Below the pieces are notes generated by a model. That model did not search any database. It had not been told where the DNA came from and worked only from the letters and a program-made list of their open reading frames with translations. From Alentia gelatinosa (Eukaryota; Annelida; Polychaeta; Phyllodocida; Polynoidae), in contig OX465584.1 of NCBI GenBank assembly GCA_950022655.1, forward strand, positions 31,996,988-32,060,987: 64,000 nucleotides of DNA. Direction: 5' to 3'. Numbering within the stretch: position 1 is the stretch's first letter; each line of letters opens with the position of its first letter. The translations under genes were made by a program, and so were the position numbers. Below are positions 33,741-45,944 of this stretch, in pieces.

Positions 33741-34740
33741 GAAGCGAATTCGATAAATAGATATGCGGGCAAGGGGAAGCAGAAGGAACTCAGGGTAGCA
33801 GTAAAACATGAACAGTAATACAAATAGAGAAATAGAGAACTATAATCTGACAGGTAAATTACATGGGTTCTAATAGATAGGGTAAGGACAGTACAGTGAG
33901 GAGCAGTCAGAAGGCGTTAAATGGGAGATGGTTGGGGTGGTTCACAGATTCTGGCCTATATGACAAGTGAGAAGGGTCGACTTAACTCTGATAATGAAAA
34001 ATGGCAGTTGTAAGAGCATTACCGAAAAGGAAATGGTGAAAACTGACCAGACATAATTCCGAATGCCGCAATACGACAGAAAAACTGCCGAAGAGCGAGC
34101 TCAGGTTACGGGGAAAGCAATATACTGTCGCATTATCTAGAAGTTTTGGTGACTGCAGGAGTGTTGCTCTACCAGGAACCGAACATGATTAGCACCCTGG
34201 ATGGATGGGACAGATGCCTCCAGAGCCTCTCCGATTCAATTAGAAGTCAGGATGTGCTATAATGGCAAAGCTCATATAGAGATAGTAGAGCAGATTACAA
34301 GTAAATGGCTTCCTTATTTACTGTCATTGATGCCGTTCCGACCAGCACGAAAGAATTGGGGTGGGTAGGGGTTGGCGTGGGAAGATATTTGTGTAGGGAG
34401 AGTAGGAGAAGAATAAAATATAACATGTCATGTTGGCATGCACATAGGTATACAGTTTGGGAAAGTTTCAAGACGAGTATGGTACTTTTGTAAAGGAGAC
34501 GTATGCGTGTAAGTAGACAGAATCCTGCATGCAATGTATGCGGGTATATATCAAGGATTCCATCAACCCCTTCCAACCTCTCACCCACCGACCCACCCAC
34601 TCTCCACCCTACCTCCAACTCCATCTTAAGAACTAAAGAGTGCAAGGATAGACTATGACGTCAAGAACGCATCACAGACAATAAGGAGTCATCCTATCTA
34701 TGTCAGCATTTGTCTCCTTTCTCATTTGCTCTTTCTGTGG
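33741..34740. other. No feature seen
   Basis: Moderately AT-rich. A minus-strand frame at 34295-34645 (116 codons) has no motif. Confidence 0.35.
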
Positions 34741-35060
34741 GGAATAGAGGGAGATCGCATCCGCTGGTCGCGAACGCGAGCACGTGGCACGCTAGAACTG
34801 GTAACCGATGCACGCGCCCCGGTTTTCTTGTTCGCTATTGACGTCAGAATCACGTCATGCGCTGCAACAAACGTCTGGACATCTGTCTGCTGGCGTGCGT
34901 CATAGACGTAGTCCAAGATGACGATGATGACGTATACAAGGACACAGATCCCGGTGGGAGCAGCGCATGCGTAGAGAGGCCCGGGTAGCTCCGCAGCTGC
35001 GGCGTTCCCGCACGCGCGGCAGCGACGCGATCTCATTGGTTAATATCTGTTGGTGGTCTG
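34741..35060 (-). promoter_or_regulatory. CpG-rich patch with CRE, NRF1-like and CCAAT sites
   Basis: A consensus cAMP response element TGACGTCA lies at 34839-34846, with half sites CACGTCA (34851) and GATGACG nearby. GCGCATGCGT (34963-34972) resembles an NRF1 site, CACGTG is at 34781-34786 and ATTGG (CCAAT on the minus strand) at 35034-35038. Such a cluster is typical of a TATA-less CpG promoter. The minus strand of the same piece is open for 104 codons (35036-34722), with a hydrophobic ICVLVYVIIVILDYVYDA stretch that could be a membrane segment. Promoter and exon are alternative readings; I favour promoter. Confidence 0.35.
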
Positions 35061-35340
35061 CCGGTACCTTTCTTCATGCTGCGACGGTGCTCCGCTGATG
35101 CTGCTTCCTCCACCATCCAAAATGTCGTCTTCAGCCTGTATCTCTTCACCAAAACGAGACCAGGGCAATGATTTCACCGTTTCCTGCCAATAACCCACCC
35201 TCTATTCAACCCTCCCCACCCCCTTCTCCACCCTCTCTTCGCAACCACTACCTATCTTCCTGACGGATATATTTCGCTGGTCACCATCCATATCCACAGC
35301 TTTTCACCCTCCGCATACTCATCACCTCGCACACTCGCCG
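35061..35340. other. Pyrimidine-leaning spacer
   Basis: C/T-rich on the plus strand (CCACCCTC, CCTCCCCACCC). No gene or motif recognised. Confidence 0.4.
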
Positions 35341-36620
35341 GGAAACAGCTGCCTTAGCAGGTGGTGGCGGTGGGGGTTAGCAGCTGGTGATGGCGGTGGT
35401 GATGTCTGGTTGGGTGGGCGGTTTGGTGGTTGGAGGGCGGGGATGGGGGGTGAGATGGGGGTGCTTTGCTTTGCTTGCTTGCTTTGCTTGCATGCCTGCT
35501 GCCCGCCGCCACCGTCGCCGCCGTCGTCGTCGCCGCCTCCTCCTCTCGCACTGCCTACCTACTCGGCTACCCACCTATCTACCTAGCTACGGCCTGCCTT
35601 CCCGCCTAATGCAGCAGCCAGGCCGGGAGACGCCTGTCATAGCGCCGGGTGGCGGGTGCACCCCTCCCAGCAGCCAGCACAGCAGTCCGGGGGCTCTCAC
35701 CGGAGGAGAGGTCGACCACACCCCTCTCACACACGCACACACACACGGCGGCCCGACGCAAATGTTTTGGGCCGTTGATCCGTTGAAACCACTGGGCCGG
35801 GGTCAACAGTGCAAAACGTTTGTGCCTGGGCCGCCTTGACGACGTACGGACCACCCACCATGCACCGGGAGCGGCGCCGGGACACTGGGGAAGGAGAAGG
35901 AGAGGCAGCAACAGAATCACACCGACCCAGGAGGGACAACAAGCCGGCCGTGGAGGAGGTAGGATATGGCAGGACGGTGTAATGCACAGGAGGCGCACAC
36001 AGGAGGAGCGGATGATAGAGGAGGCGGTTGTGGCGGTGGTGAGACTGAGTGAATGCTAAGAATGCAGTCACAGGGGGCTGGGGGCTTGGGGTCGGTGACC
36101 AGGCAAGGGATACATGGACACTCGAGGCCTCCTCCAGCATTCACCGACGGGTACGGCGGAACGACCACCCGGGATTACGGAGAGGGGCCTCGGCGTGCTG
36201 CCACGTGTTATCCCCGGTGCCCACCCCTGAGCCCGGCCCCAACCCCTCTCACCTCCCCGACACACCCCGACCTCCCCCGGCAACACCCCTGGCTCCAGTC
36301 ACCTCACCTGTGCCAACGCAGCGTCAACGAGCGACTCTAGCAGCTGGCCTGTATCCACCTGTATATAATAACCCTCATGTTTCTCTCTCTCTTTCTCTTT
36401 CTCCTACACCCACTGTCCTGCTACACTGGCCTGTACGCCTCTTCGTACCGAGGAGAGGAGGTTAAAAACGGACTGAGCGTGGAAGAGGGTGGGTGTTTGG
36501 GTGCGTGTGTGTGTAAACTTATTTTTAACCACTGCACAGGTAAACCGCCGGGGGAGGGGGGTTTGGTGGGTAGGGATCACAAGTCGGGCGGCGATCGATG
36601 GTAGTGGGAGATCTGAGGAG
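35341..36620. promoter_or_regulatory. CpG-rich island 3 (largest)
   Basis: About 1.3 kb of GC-rich, CpG-rich DNA with G-runs at 35355-35460, a CCG/CGT trinucleotide-rich stretch at 35505-35545 and a short CT-rich microsatellite at 36379-36400. Numerous frames of 65-200 codons on both strands are low-complexity. Possible splice donors such as ACAG|GTAAAC (36537-36544) are present but no frame connects convincingly. I infer a regulatory island or 5' UTR. Confidence 0.4.
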
Positions 36621-37146
36621 GTGGCCTCGTTTGTCTGTGTGCACAAGTAGCGGGTCGTAGACTGCGGTGAGTATGAGCGCTGGGGCCTGTCAATATGTGC
36701 AGAGCAGCTCACTGCCCGCCTGAGTGATAGGTGAGCAATCACAAGGTGTGTGAATGGACGTGTGCCGGTCACCCCGCCGCCGCCAGAGGGCCTGCGGCGC
36801 TGACTGCGTCTTGTGGGTGTGGGAGGGCGGGGGCACATAGCATAGGCGTATGCGAATATGTGTTTTCGTGCATGTGTATTTGTATGAATTTGCATATAAG
36901 AGGATGGGGATATGTAGGTGTGCGTGGGTGGGTATATTGATGTAGATTGGAGCTTGTGAACGTATGTGCGTGCTAATATGCTTGTGCTGATATGTATACT
37001 AAGAAGGAGTTGCATCGAGATCCGTAGATATTAAAAAGATGCCTTGAGCTTTGTCGGGTAATTTCAAGAGGTAAAGCCGAGTGAGATTATATAATACCAA
37101 AACGAATGGCATATTTTCGTGGCTATGGATTGAGTGCCGTGCAGAT
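36621..37146. other. GT-rich spacer and MITE companion flank
   Basis: 36820-37000 is rich in TGTG/TGCGTG. 37078-37146 begins GCCGAGTGAGA and ends GAGTGCCGTGCAGA, resembling the companion block of the TTATCTCACCCC MITEs. Confidence 0.4.
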
Positions 37147-37271
37147 TTGATCTCACCTCTGTCTCTGTCTAATTGGCCCACCCATTGAGAATATCTTTAC
37201 AATACTCCATGGGCGTTGAGTACGAGTTCCCAATGATAAATCTATAGGGATAAATACCCGGGGTGAGATAA
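37147..37271. mobile_element. MITE, TTATCTCACCCC family, copy 3
   Basis: TTGATCTCACC at 37147-37157 faces GGGGTGAGATAA at 37260-37271. The interior CCCATTGAG...TTGAGTACGAG...CTATAGGGATAAATACC resembles the 44.6-kb copy (ATTGAGTATTGG...GGAGTACGATG...CTATGGAGAGAAATACC). The left terminus has decayed. Confidence 0.65.
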
Positions 37272-38129
37272 ATGTATTTATGTAAGTATGAGGGGCTACA
37301 TTGGTGTAGATATGACTATGATAATGCATGTGCGTGTCTGTTTGGGTTGGGGAGTGGAGACAAGCATATATATGGGTATAGGACCGAGTGTACTAGTGCA
37401 TGAGCTGGATTTATGTCGGCGGGTTGTTGGCATATGTATAAAAAGGAAGGGTGGGTAAATGGGCGTAGGTTTGTATGAACGTGTACATTGACGTATACTT
37501 GTATGTAGATATGGGCTCGCGTGGCTATGTGCTCATACACATGGGCAGGGACATTGGTGTATACGTGTGCGTGAGTGTATGGGTGTGTTCTTGTATCGGT
37601 ACGTGAGCATATCTGTAGGTACACCGGTGTATGCATGCATGTGTGTGAAAAAGTATGTGTTAAGGCGTACAGCAGTTCAGTGGTTAGGAAGACAGTCGTG
37701 GTAACGTCCAGCACAGTACAGAGTAGGACGAAGGTCAATAACTAGTCCATAGGCGTGGTTTTACGTGCACGTGGTTAATGTTAACTGGGGCGGCGGTGTC
37801 GTCTCAGTGGGAGCGGATAAGATTATCGCGTCACTGAGTGTAGCGTCGCGCTGGTGGTGGTCGGCTGTGGCCGAGTCGCGCGACTGAATAATGGATGGCA
37901 TCGTGGATCATTGATGGACCCTGACGCAGCTTATCTCTTCCCCGGGGCGTCTGACGCTCTACAGGTGACTCGGATTCCTCCACGGCCTGCAACTAAACCT
38001 CCCTCGCTCCCTCCCACCCCCACCACCGCCCCCTAACCACAGCCACTCCCTCCATCTCAGAGCACCTCCATCGGTCCCCTCCCACTCAATCCCCTTGTGG
38101 ATGGATATCAGTGATCACAGGCTGAAGCG
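37272..38129. other. GT-rich sequence and a small CpG patch
   Basis: 37310-37650 is enriched in TGTGCGTG/TATGTG; the minus-strand 140-codon frame there is its complement (His/Thr/Tyr-rich). 37780-37990 is CpG-rich without a recognisable product. Confidence 0.4.
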
Positions 38130-38880
38130 ATGACAGTACGCTACCTATTTCTCCACTCTCACGCCCTCACTCCCTATATATTCATGTTACTACATTCTCT
38201 ATACCTCATTGCCTGCACCTTCCAATCCCTTCCTTCTCTCTTTGTTACTCTCTTACTATTTGCATATCCTTATTACTTCATTCTTTATCTCTCCCTGTCT
38301 CATTCCCTGCCACTATCCTTGACTCCTGCGTCTTTTTATTCCTTTGTCCTGTTTCTTCCCACACTCACTCCCTGCCTCCTGCTATTCCTTCATTGCCTTA
38401 CTCCATGTACCTTCCTATTCCTTCATTCTCTATACCTCCCCTGCATCTTCCCATTCTTTCATTCCCTGTCCTTCCCTTACTCACTCCATAAATCTTATCA
38501 TTCCTTTATTCCCTGCCCTTCCCACAGTCTCTCCCTGCATATCTTCCTATTCCCTCTTTCTCTGCCCTTCCCTTAGTCACTCCATGCATCTGCTTAACTC
38601 GTTCCCTGCGTCGTCCTATTTGGTCATTCTCTAAACCTCACTCCCTCACTCACTGGATCTTCCTATTCATTTTTTATCCATCCCTTCTGCATCTTCCTAT
38701 GACTTTGTATTCTACCTCTCACGTCCTCACTCCCCGCACCCATCTTCTTATTCCTTCATTCTCTAACCCTCGCCCCCTCTTTCCTTTTGTTACTCCTTCC
38801 CCTTCTCTCTGAATCCACCACCTCCTCCATTACGCCCCCTCATCTCCCTTTGCCCTCTCCCTCCACCATCACTCATTACC
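38130..38880 (+). repeat. Long pyrimidine-rich, quasi-repetitive tract
   Basis: About 750 bp is strongly C+T on this strand, with repeated phrases TTCCTATTCCTTCATTCTCT and CACTCCATGCATCTTCC at irregular 40-60-bp intervals, i.e. a degenerate minisatellite. The 148- and 96-codon plus-strand frames (Ser/Leu/Phe/Pro-rich) are read from the repeat and are not credible proteins. Confidence 0.75.
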
Positions 38881-38928
38881 CATACAATATCGATTCCGCC
38901 ATCTGTGCATCTTCAGAACTGCTTTGAC

Positions 38929-39001
38929 ATGAAAACACTTATTTCATCTGTGAACTATATAAATGCACGCAATTCTGTAATTTTCTATTTCCTAGCCTCA
39001 G
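38929..39001 (+). CDS. Candidate short coding exon ending at a strong donor
   Basis: ATG at 38929 opens 24 codons (MKTLISSVNYINARN...FYFLAS) that run directly to CAG|GTGAGT, a near-perfect splice donor at 39002. The pyrimidine tract just upstream could alternatively serve as an acceptor region. Composition of the peptide is normal, but it is short and the family is unknown, so this could be coincidence. Confidence 0.2.
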
Positions 39002-41090
39002 GTGAGTATTTCGTCTACTATTTATAAACGATGTTGATAAACATTAATTCATTTAATTGTAAGGTTTATTCATTCTATGTATATGACATTTTTATAATGT
39101 TCACGGGGTGATTCCTAGATCTGTAGATGCATGTACAGAAGTATTCACTATCGAACATTTGTTTTTTTAAATTTGAAGCTATTTCAGCTAGGTGTTGCCA
39201 TGCTGCATGATCCTGCCATAGAAAAAACGATTTTCTCCTTTCTATGTATGCATCACGAATACCAGTCAATGCTGATTACACCTTGGGAGCTCACTCTGAA
39301 AATCACTATTGGGATTACAAGCCACTCAATCCCATACTGGATGATAAGATGATTATGAACACCTGCTTTAAACAGGAAGATGCATTCAGCATACATTATT
39401 GCATTTGGAAATGACTTATATTACTGTCTATCTCAAGAATTCCATAAGAATGGTCTGAAAGGTCGGTGAGTAATATGGTTACAAACAGAAGAGTATTCTG
39501 CATTGTCTATATTGTGTATTTCTAGTGTGGTTTTGGGATGCATGATACTCCAAACGTCGATTTTATGTGTTATTGATGTGGTTATGAAAGGAGCAATATA
39601 CCGCATTGTTTGTTTTGAAAATGTACTAAATATTTTATCTTCATGATGACTGCTAATGGTAGATTACTTCATGCTAAGTTGGTATAGACGCGACATTATC
39701 ATCAGCAGTACTAACCATTGTAAAAGGGGTATCAGTACTTGAACCCCTATACAGTATCATAATTTCATTTGCTCACAATACCTCACTTGTGTCGATCATT
39801 GCAGAATTGCGATATACCCAGATTTCGGTATTACTGACAACTGCATAAAGAGTTAGTTACCTGCTTTGGTCGTATTTCAATATTCATGCTAGCCTTGCAG
39901 GAAAAGATACCGTAAGGTGTACAGGTAGGACAATGACTTCCATTTCTAAACTCTATATCCACCGCTACTTTGAGCAACTCAGTACATACCTTCATATTAT
40001 ACATGCTAGCGTTATATTGAGGTGTGTAAATAAATGTACTTGTGAGTAATGTAACTGACAATTTGGATTGTCTAAAAAGTGTTTTTTAAGGTTATGCGCG
40101 ACGCAAATTGGATGGTGTTTCAAAAGTGAGATAAAAAAACTAGATATGCCATTATGTGTATTTTAATGTATGTCTCTTAGACTTTTCTACATACAATCTG
40201 ATTTAATAGCATAGGAGGAATTGTATCAATACTGTATAGACAACTTTAACGGTAAACACAAATCCAAAATGTATTATCATCAGAAGTCCATGTCGGCATC
40301 ATAATAGTATTTACCTTATTTTATAAACACCCAATCCAGTTAAATTCTCGACAAATTAAATACCTAAAGGATCTAGTAACTGAGTTATCTATGTAACAGT
40401 GTATTCAGAGTAATATTGCAGGTGCTTAATATGTTGCAACTCAAGAAATGAGCCGTTAATAGACCAGTGTGATTCTGCAAAAGTGCGAGGTTGTCAGAAT
40501 GTTACGCAGATAGCGATGTTTTGTGCACGCAAAGATAACAGCAAGTCAACATTTTCCCGAAATTCATTTGATCCCTTCATTCCCCTTGGGAGTCGACGGA
40601 TTTACGACTGCCGAAGGCTGAGTTTTGGGAGGAAGGAAGCCAGGCTACTGCAATGTGACTGCAGCTCGATTCAGGGGTAATGTAAGTTTGTTGTAACAAC
40701 AAAGCCAATGATTGCCAGACAGTCACTGTCTTAGACTGTCCCACTACAAAAGAATGGAAATTTCCAGGTATGAAGCATAAATTATTGCATTTCATTTTTA
40801 TATAGACAAGAATGTCAACGGCGTTGAATGTTAATAATGAGACGTTTAAGAAATAATAGCGCTGACCTATGAAGCACAATAGGAGACGCTATAACTGGAT
40901 ATCCATAGATTAGAATGTCTTATAAGAAATTAAGCATTCACAAGCACTCTCTGTGGCCCCTGGAACACTGTATACATTTATAAATGTTGTAAGGCCATGA
41001 CCAAATAAATTTCTAAGCAGTACAAGTTACCGGCACAGGTGACATTTCCGATGCCATGAGCAGTGCCCCTCCATGTCCCTTCCTAACATG
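39002..41090. other. No gene or repeat recognised
   Basis: AT-rich DNA, a possible intron if the preceding donor is real. Frames on both strands are short and without motif. Confidence 0.4.
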
Positions 41091-41620
41091 ACACATACGA
41101 GCGGGTTGTGTCCCGGCGGGGCTGGAGGCGGGGTGGCGGGGTGGGGGTCACTGTGGGCCCTGAGTCTGGGTAGGCAGTACCAGCATCAAAGACTGACGCT
41201 GCGGGGACGTGGCACACTAATCCTCTGGCGACTCATCCAAAAATACCCCCACCGCCCCGACTTCTTCCAACCCACCCGACATCTCCGCCAATGTCCCCAG
41301 GTCGATCTCCTCCAGGAGAGCGCAGAGGCACTAGTGAGTCCCTCGGGTGGGGTGTGTGTGTGTGGGGGGGGGGGGGGGGGAGGGGGTACAGCAGTCGGCT
41401 TTGGACCCCTACCTCCGCCGTCGTCGCCACCGTCGCCGCTATCGTCGCCGCCGCCGCTGCAGCAGACGGTTGGCGCACTGTACTATCCTCGCGCATTCAC
41501 CAACCGCCCCCTCCCCCACTATACCTGCCTGCATCGCATCACACAGCAATGCAGGTGGTGAGAGTAGGATGGGACATTGTGACAACACGGGGTTGGAGGT
41601 GGGGGTCAGTAGGTGGGTGG
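41091..41620. promoter_or_regulatory. CpG-rich island 4 with 17-G run
   Basis: GC-rich, with GT repeats followed by 17 consecutive G at 41364-41380 and then AGGGGG, and a (CGTCGC/CGCCGC) trinucleotide-rich stretch at 41411-41460 resembling that of island 3. Strong quadruplex potential. The 162-, 110- and 120-codon frames cross the homopolymer and are unlikely to be genes. Confidence 0.45.
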
Positions 41621-42049
41621 TGAGCTGGGAGTTTTACACAACAAAGCACAACTATGTTAAGAATGTACAGAGATTCATTTCTTGCACATTTTCTGTCTCA
41701 TTTTATTGACGTGGCGCACATTGCTCGGAGCTGCCTTCACGGCAACGACTCTACTCGTTCACCGTCTCTAAGAGATCCATTGGCCGCAGGGAGGGCCCTC
41801 TGACTACAGTCAGACATCCACTGTTATTACTTGCTGCTATTTACACCGACATACGTCCAGGCTAAGTCTGATATACTGGACACAATTGGAACGTGGACGA
41901 GTATCTTTTATAAATAAGGGTCCTTCCTTTTTGTGTTCTTCCTCCCGAAACCATAAATCCACAGTGATTCATGGTTTCTTGTCAATATCATGCACCCAAT
42001 GAAGCAATATGCATTAGGAATGAATTTCACTTAAGTTTTCCTTTGGACA

Positions 42050-42420
42050 TGTTGAAGAGAGATAGGGGAGACCTGGGGAAGATAGCGAGAAGTGATACAT
42101 GTAGTAAAGTCAGTAAAGGTCAGTAAAGGTAAGACTAATGACAAAGAAGGAGTGCATATTGAGGAATCGGACTGAGAGGGTTGTGGGTGAATGGAAGGAT
42201 TAAAAGGGATGTGGACGAATGTGCGCCGTGGATGATATAAGGTAAAGTGGGGAGGAAGGGCTATAACCCGAGGATAAGGATACAAAGGGGTTTTAATGGA
42301 GAAGTATGGGTTAAGAAAGGAGCACGAGGCAGGGGAGGTGGACAAGGAAGGATACAGCGAAATGATAAGGTAAAGGGGGCAGCTGTGGAGGTCGGTGGGT
42401 AAATAAGGAAGGTGGGAGGG
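42050..42420 (+). repeat. Purine-rich tract
   Basis: Dominated by A and G on this strand, with a short direct repeat GTCAGTAAAG at 42110-42128. Complementary minus-strand frame 42345-42031 is Ser/Pro/Thr-rich low complexity. Confidence 0.6.
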
Positions 42421-42639
42421 TGCACGTTCTCTATGAGTGGGTGAATGTGGCTGTGCGCATTACAGCGCCAATGAATGCGCAGACGGCTTGGCGGGATGTA
42501 CCCTTTGTATCCTGCCTCACATCTGAACCGCGCTTTGATTCAATAGTAGTACCTTTACTGGCGTGCCCACCGCAGAGCAGTAACAGCACTCTGCCGGTCT
42601 GCCTGCCCTGACACACCTGTTCTCCTACCTCCATACTCT

Positions 42640-43260
42640 GCCCCGCGCCACACAGTACAACCCCCTCTCCAGTCTATATCTCGCCACCCCTCTGGCTCTT
42701 TCCCACTCTTCCTGTACCCTAGGACCCGTCCTTGCCACATTAACTTGTTAATCTATATCTCAGTTTGCATTGACAATACTCGTATTTATTCATGAATACA
42801 GCCATATAGATTTATCTGTGCCAAAACAACGGTCAGTTTTAATCTCATGGCTTCAAAATCTCAGAATCTAACCGGAACCTTCACGGTACAGCCTTTAAAT
42901 CAGCCACCCCTCCACACCATTCGTATATTTTTTCCCTCCTTACAGCCCCCTACCTTCCCGCACGTTCATTCATATCTAGTTATCCATCCTAAACATATTT
43001 CTCTTTGCTTTCTTTACCCGCTTCTGTGTTATGCTTTTTGTGTGCCATCATTTTCTCCTTTACCTGCCTACCTTTCTCTCCTTCTTGCTCTTTCCCGTTG
43101 TCTCCTTTCTGAATAAGTCCTGTCCGCTATCCTTTGACCTCATCCGCTCAGTAATCCACCCACCCAATCACTGTCGTACAGACTTTCGCCCCCTGACATT
43201 TTCTCTCCCTCTCTCCCTCTCTCTCACTTTCTCTTTATCTACTTCAGCGAGAGAGACTCG
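42640..43260 (+). repeat. Pyrimidine-rich tract
   Basis: C/T-rich on this strand, broken by AT-rich DNA at 42740-42840, ending in a (CTCTCCCT) stretch at 43204-43230. Plus-strand frames 42847-43116 and 43031-43282 are Leu/Phe/Pro/Ser-rich readings of it. Confidence 0.6.
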
Positions 43261-44483
43261 TATTGCAGAAATATGTCAATAGCGAACATATTAGTGCTGC
43301 AAGAGACAATAACTGTCAGCCCATATTATCATTATATTATACCTCTGCATTGTACTAGAATAACACAACATGGACCTCAATACCAATGTCTTCTGGTCAC
43401 ATCTCTTTCATCCCAGCCAGATGAAAGGATCGAGCCACCCAATAGTATTTTCTTTAACATACGATTATGTGTAAATGCAGATGAGTAATTTAGAAATAAT
43501 AGACCTGTGTTCTCTGGTGGTGAATTGTGTCACAAGAGACCTGGCATGTGTGTAATTGGTGTATTCTGAATTGAATTGAATCAAGTCTGTTTTGATGTCA
43601 GTAACATTTAAATTCTCAGATGAGAAACTTGCTTGAAATTTAGATTGTTCTGTCTTGATTTAAAAAAAAAATATTTGAGAAAGAGAGAAAGATTTATATT
43701 TTGAAATTTGCCCTTTGGTGATATACATTGAACAAACCATTTAGGTGATGTATTGGAATATTAAATACCACTGTAATTTGGTCTCTCTCATGAAATAGAT
43801 ATTAGCCTCTATTTGTGTGTTAGCCTGTGTGCCCCTAAGCGCCCTTGTGGTTGTCTGGAACACTCGGACTTAAATTAGAAATAATCAATGTATATGTACT
43901 TCTCGCCTCTTCATATATAAGACCTATTAATACCATTTCAAGGCTTTGTCTGGCATGCTGAGATGTCCCTATTTGCTGCCAACTGATTCACCAAGGTGCA
44001 AGTGAAAGTATACTTGTACTTCTGTAATATAATGCTTGCTCTATTCTCATACAATTAAGTGAACTGACAAGTGATGTACCAGGTCTTTCTCCGCGTAATT
44101 TGCTGAGTATCAGAATTTATACCTGCTTAAATAACAATCAACCTATTTTATATTTATATCCATATAAGAACAATACTGTCCTGTTCATACCACTAGTTTT
44201 TCGCCTTCAATCATGACATTCTGTATTATAATCATTTAATATCATCCGAGGAAGGATACGGACAGATCGGCAGTATCACAGGTGGATGGGATTACCAGTA
44301 TGATTATGGAAATGTAGTGATACAAAGCTCACAATGTAATGTGTCTTTTTATGGAGATGGAAAGCCAAACTTGATAACATAGGAGAGCCAACAATATTTG
44401 TATCAAAAAGACTACATCTGGTGATTATTAATGGTTTGAATATACTGGTCCCAGTCTAATGAAAATGTGTGTTTGACTGCAGA
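43261..44483. other. No gene or repeat recognised
   Basis: AT-rich, no open frame above 71 codons and no repeat structure noticed. Confidence 0.45.
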
Positions 44484-44574
44484 GTAATGCACGAAGCGAA
44501 GGTGAGTGAATTATTCTGCGGTCAATCGAGGTTGAGTGCGGACCAAGTTATTTTAATCGAGTGGGTTTCTGATT

Positions 44575-44707
44575 TTATCTCACCCCGTATAACATTATTA
44601 ATTGATAAAATGAATCACCCAATTAGCCATTGAGTATTGGTTACATGAATTTCACAGCCGTGGAGTACGATGTTAAGCCTATGGAGAGAAATACCGGGGT
44701 GAGATAA
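44575..44707 (+). mobile_element. MITE, TTATCTCACCCC family, copy 4
   Basis: TTATCTCACCCC at 44575-44586 is perfectly inverted at 44696-44707. It holds GATGTTAAGCCTATGG, the shared internal motif. The left flank 44484-44574 contains GAAGCGAAGGTGAGTGAA and GAGTGCGGACCAAG, resembling the companion block of copy 2. Confidence 0.8.
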
Positions 44708-45890
44708 CATTGGATACTTGTACCGCGTAGTCTTGAACCCTCATTCTTAGTGAGTTTATTTTCCAAAAAAGGTAGCTATTATATTAAGAGATTCACTTTC
44801 TCTTTTTATTTGTAATCCTTGTTATTTGGTTTAAAAGAGCTTTCATTCTTCTATCTGCTCAAGTCATCATATAGCAGTATTTTGTGATGGTCTGTATCTT
44901 ATCTGAATCTTCGCTCGGGTCGAAGTGTCTTATATCACACATTCATCCAGGTAATGAATTAAGCAAATGAAACCAACTATACATCCCAATTTGTAGCCTT
45001 TATTGCCTGAGAACTATATACAAGAAATATATCCTGTGATGAGGACTTTTTCTAAGATTATATGAATCTCCTCTTTTCCGTTCATAAGGTAGTCATGGCT
45101 GTACCTGTGATTTAACCCTAGGTGAAGTACTTCTCATCAGCTACACACAGATAAACCTATATTGTAGGAGTATTGTAGACTGATGGATCAGTGATTCTCT
45201 TTCATTGTCATTAGTATTGTCAATGCGAATATTAATCGTATCTATCAAGGTGTTGACAGGCCTTCATGCCTCTAGGGGACTGCTTCTATGTCTGTCTGTG
45301 CACGCACACAGAAGAAGCTCCCGCCTCTGTGGAGACACTGCAAGGATGTGAAACCCCGGTGCAACGAGATCGAGCAGACGACATTTCAATTCACGACGGT
45401 ATAGGCGTGTCCTGCACCTCATTTAACATATGAATATCGTGTCGCTTCAAGATGATTAATCCGCCGCAATCAAGGAACATGACCACACGAAACACATCAT
45501 ATTGACAACACAGTTGTATGAGGCCCGCCATTTCTCGCAAAGACGAGTGTACTCGTCGACTTGCCCAGGTCCACATGCAGTTTTGATATTATTCACCGGA
45601 CTGGTGTTATCAAAGGATGACGCTTTCATTTGAAACTGCAATAAGGAAGGTATCAAATTTCATGGCTTTCAGTCGCTTGTCATAACGTGGATTGCCGTAG
45701 TTTCACTGACACTTTTCTTAATGTTCTCTACGGTATTAGGCTAATAGAAGTCCCTGAAGGTGGCGGCATTGTTGTGTGCATTCGCTTATCTCAGGATAAA
45801 TTTGTTGAGCAATAAAAGCAATTTTGTGTATAGATCACTGTGTCGATGTATATTCTGTTGAAAAGATAATTGGTGGGGATGTAGGTTGTT

Positions 45891-45895
<5 letters not shown>
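44708..45895. other. No gene recognised
   Basis: AT-rich. A slightly GC-richer patch at 45250-45410 has no identifiable frame. Confidence 0.4.

Positions 45896-45940
<45 letters not shown>
45896..45940. repeat. TA dinucleotide microsatellite
   Basis: About 22 uninterrupted TA units. Confidence 0.97.

Positions 45941-45944
<4 letters not shown>

Noticed and set aside
38130..38634. 148- and 96-codon frames, Leu/Phe/Ser-rich, resembling a membrane protein
   Set aside because: They are read from a quasi-repetitive pyrimidine tract; hydrophobicity follows from C/T-rich codons.
41073..41709. Frames of 110-162 codons across island 4
   Set aside because: They cross a 17-G homopolymer and a CGC/CGT trinucleotide tract; low-complexity readings.
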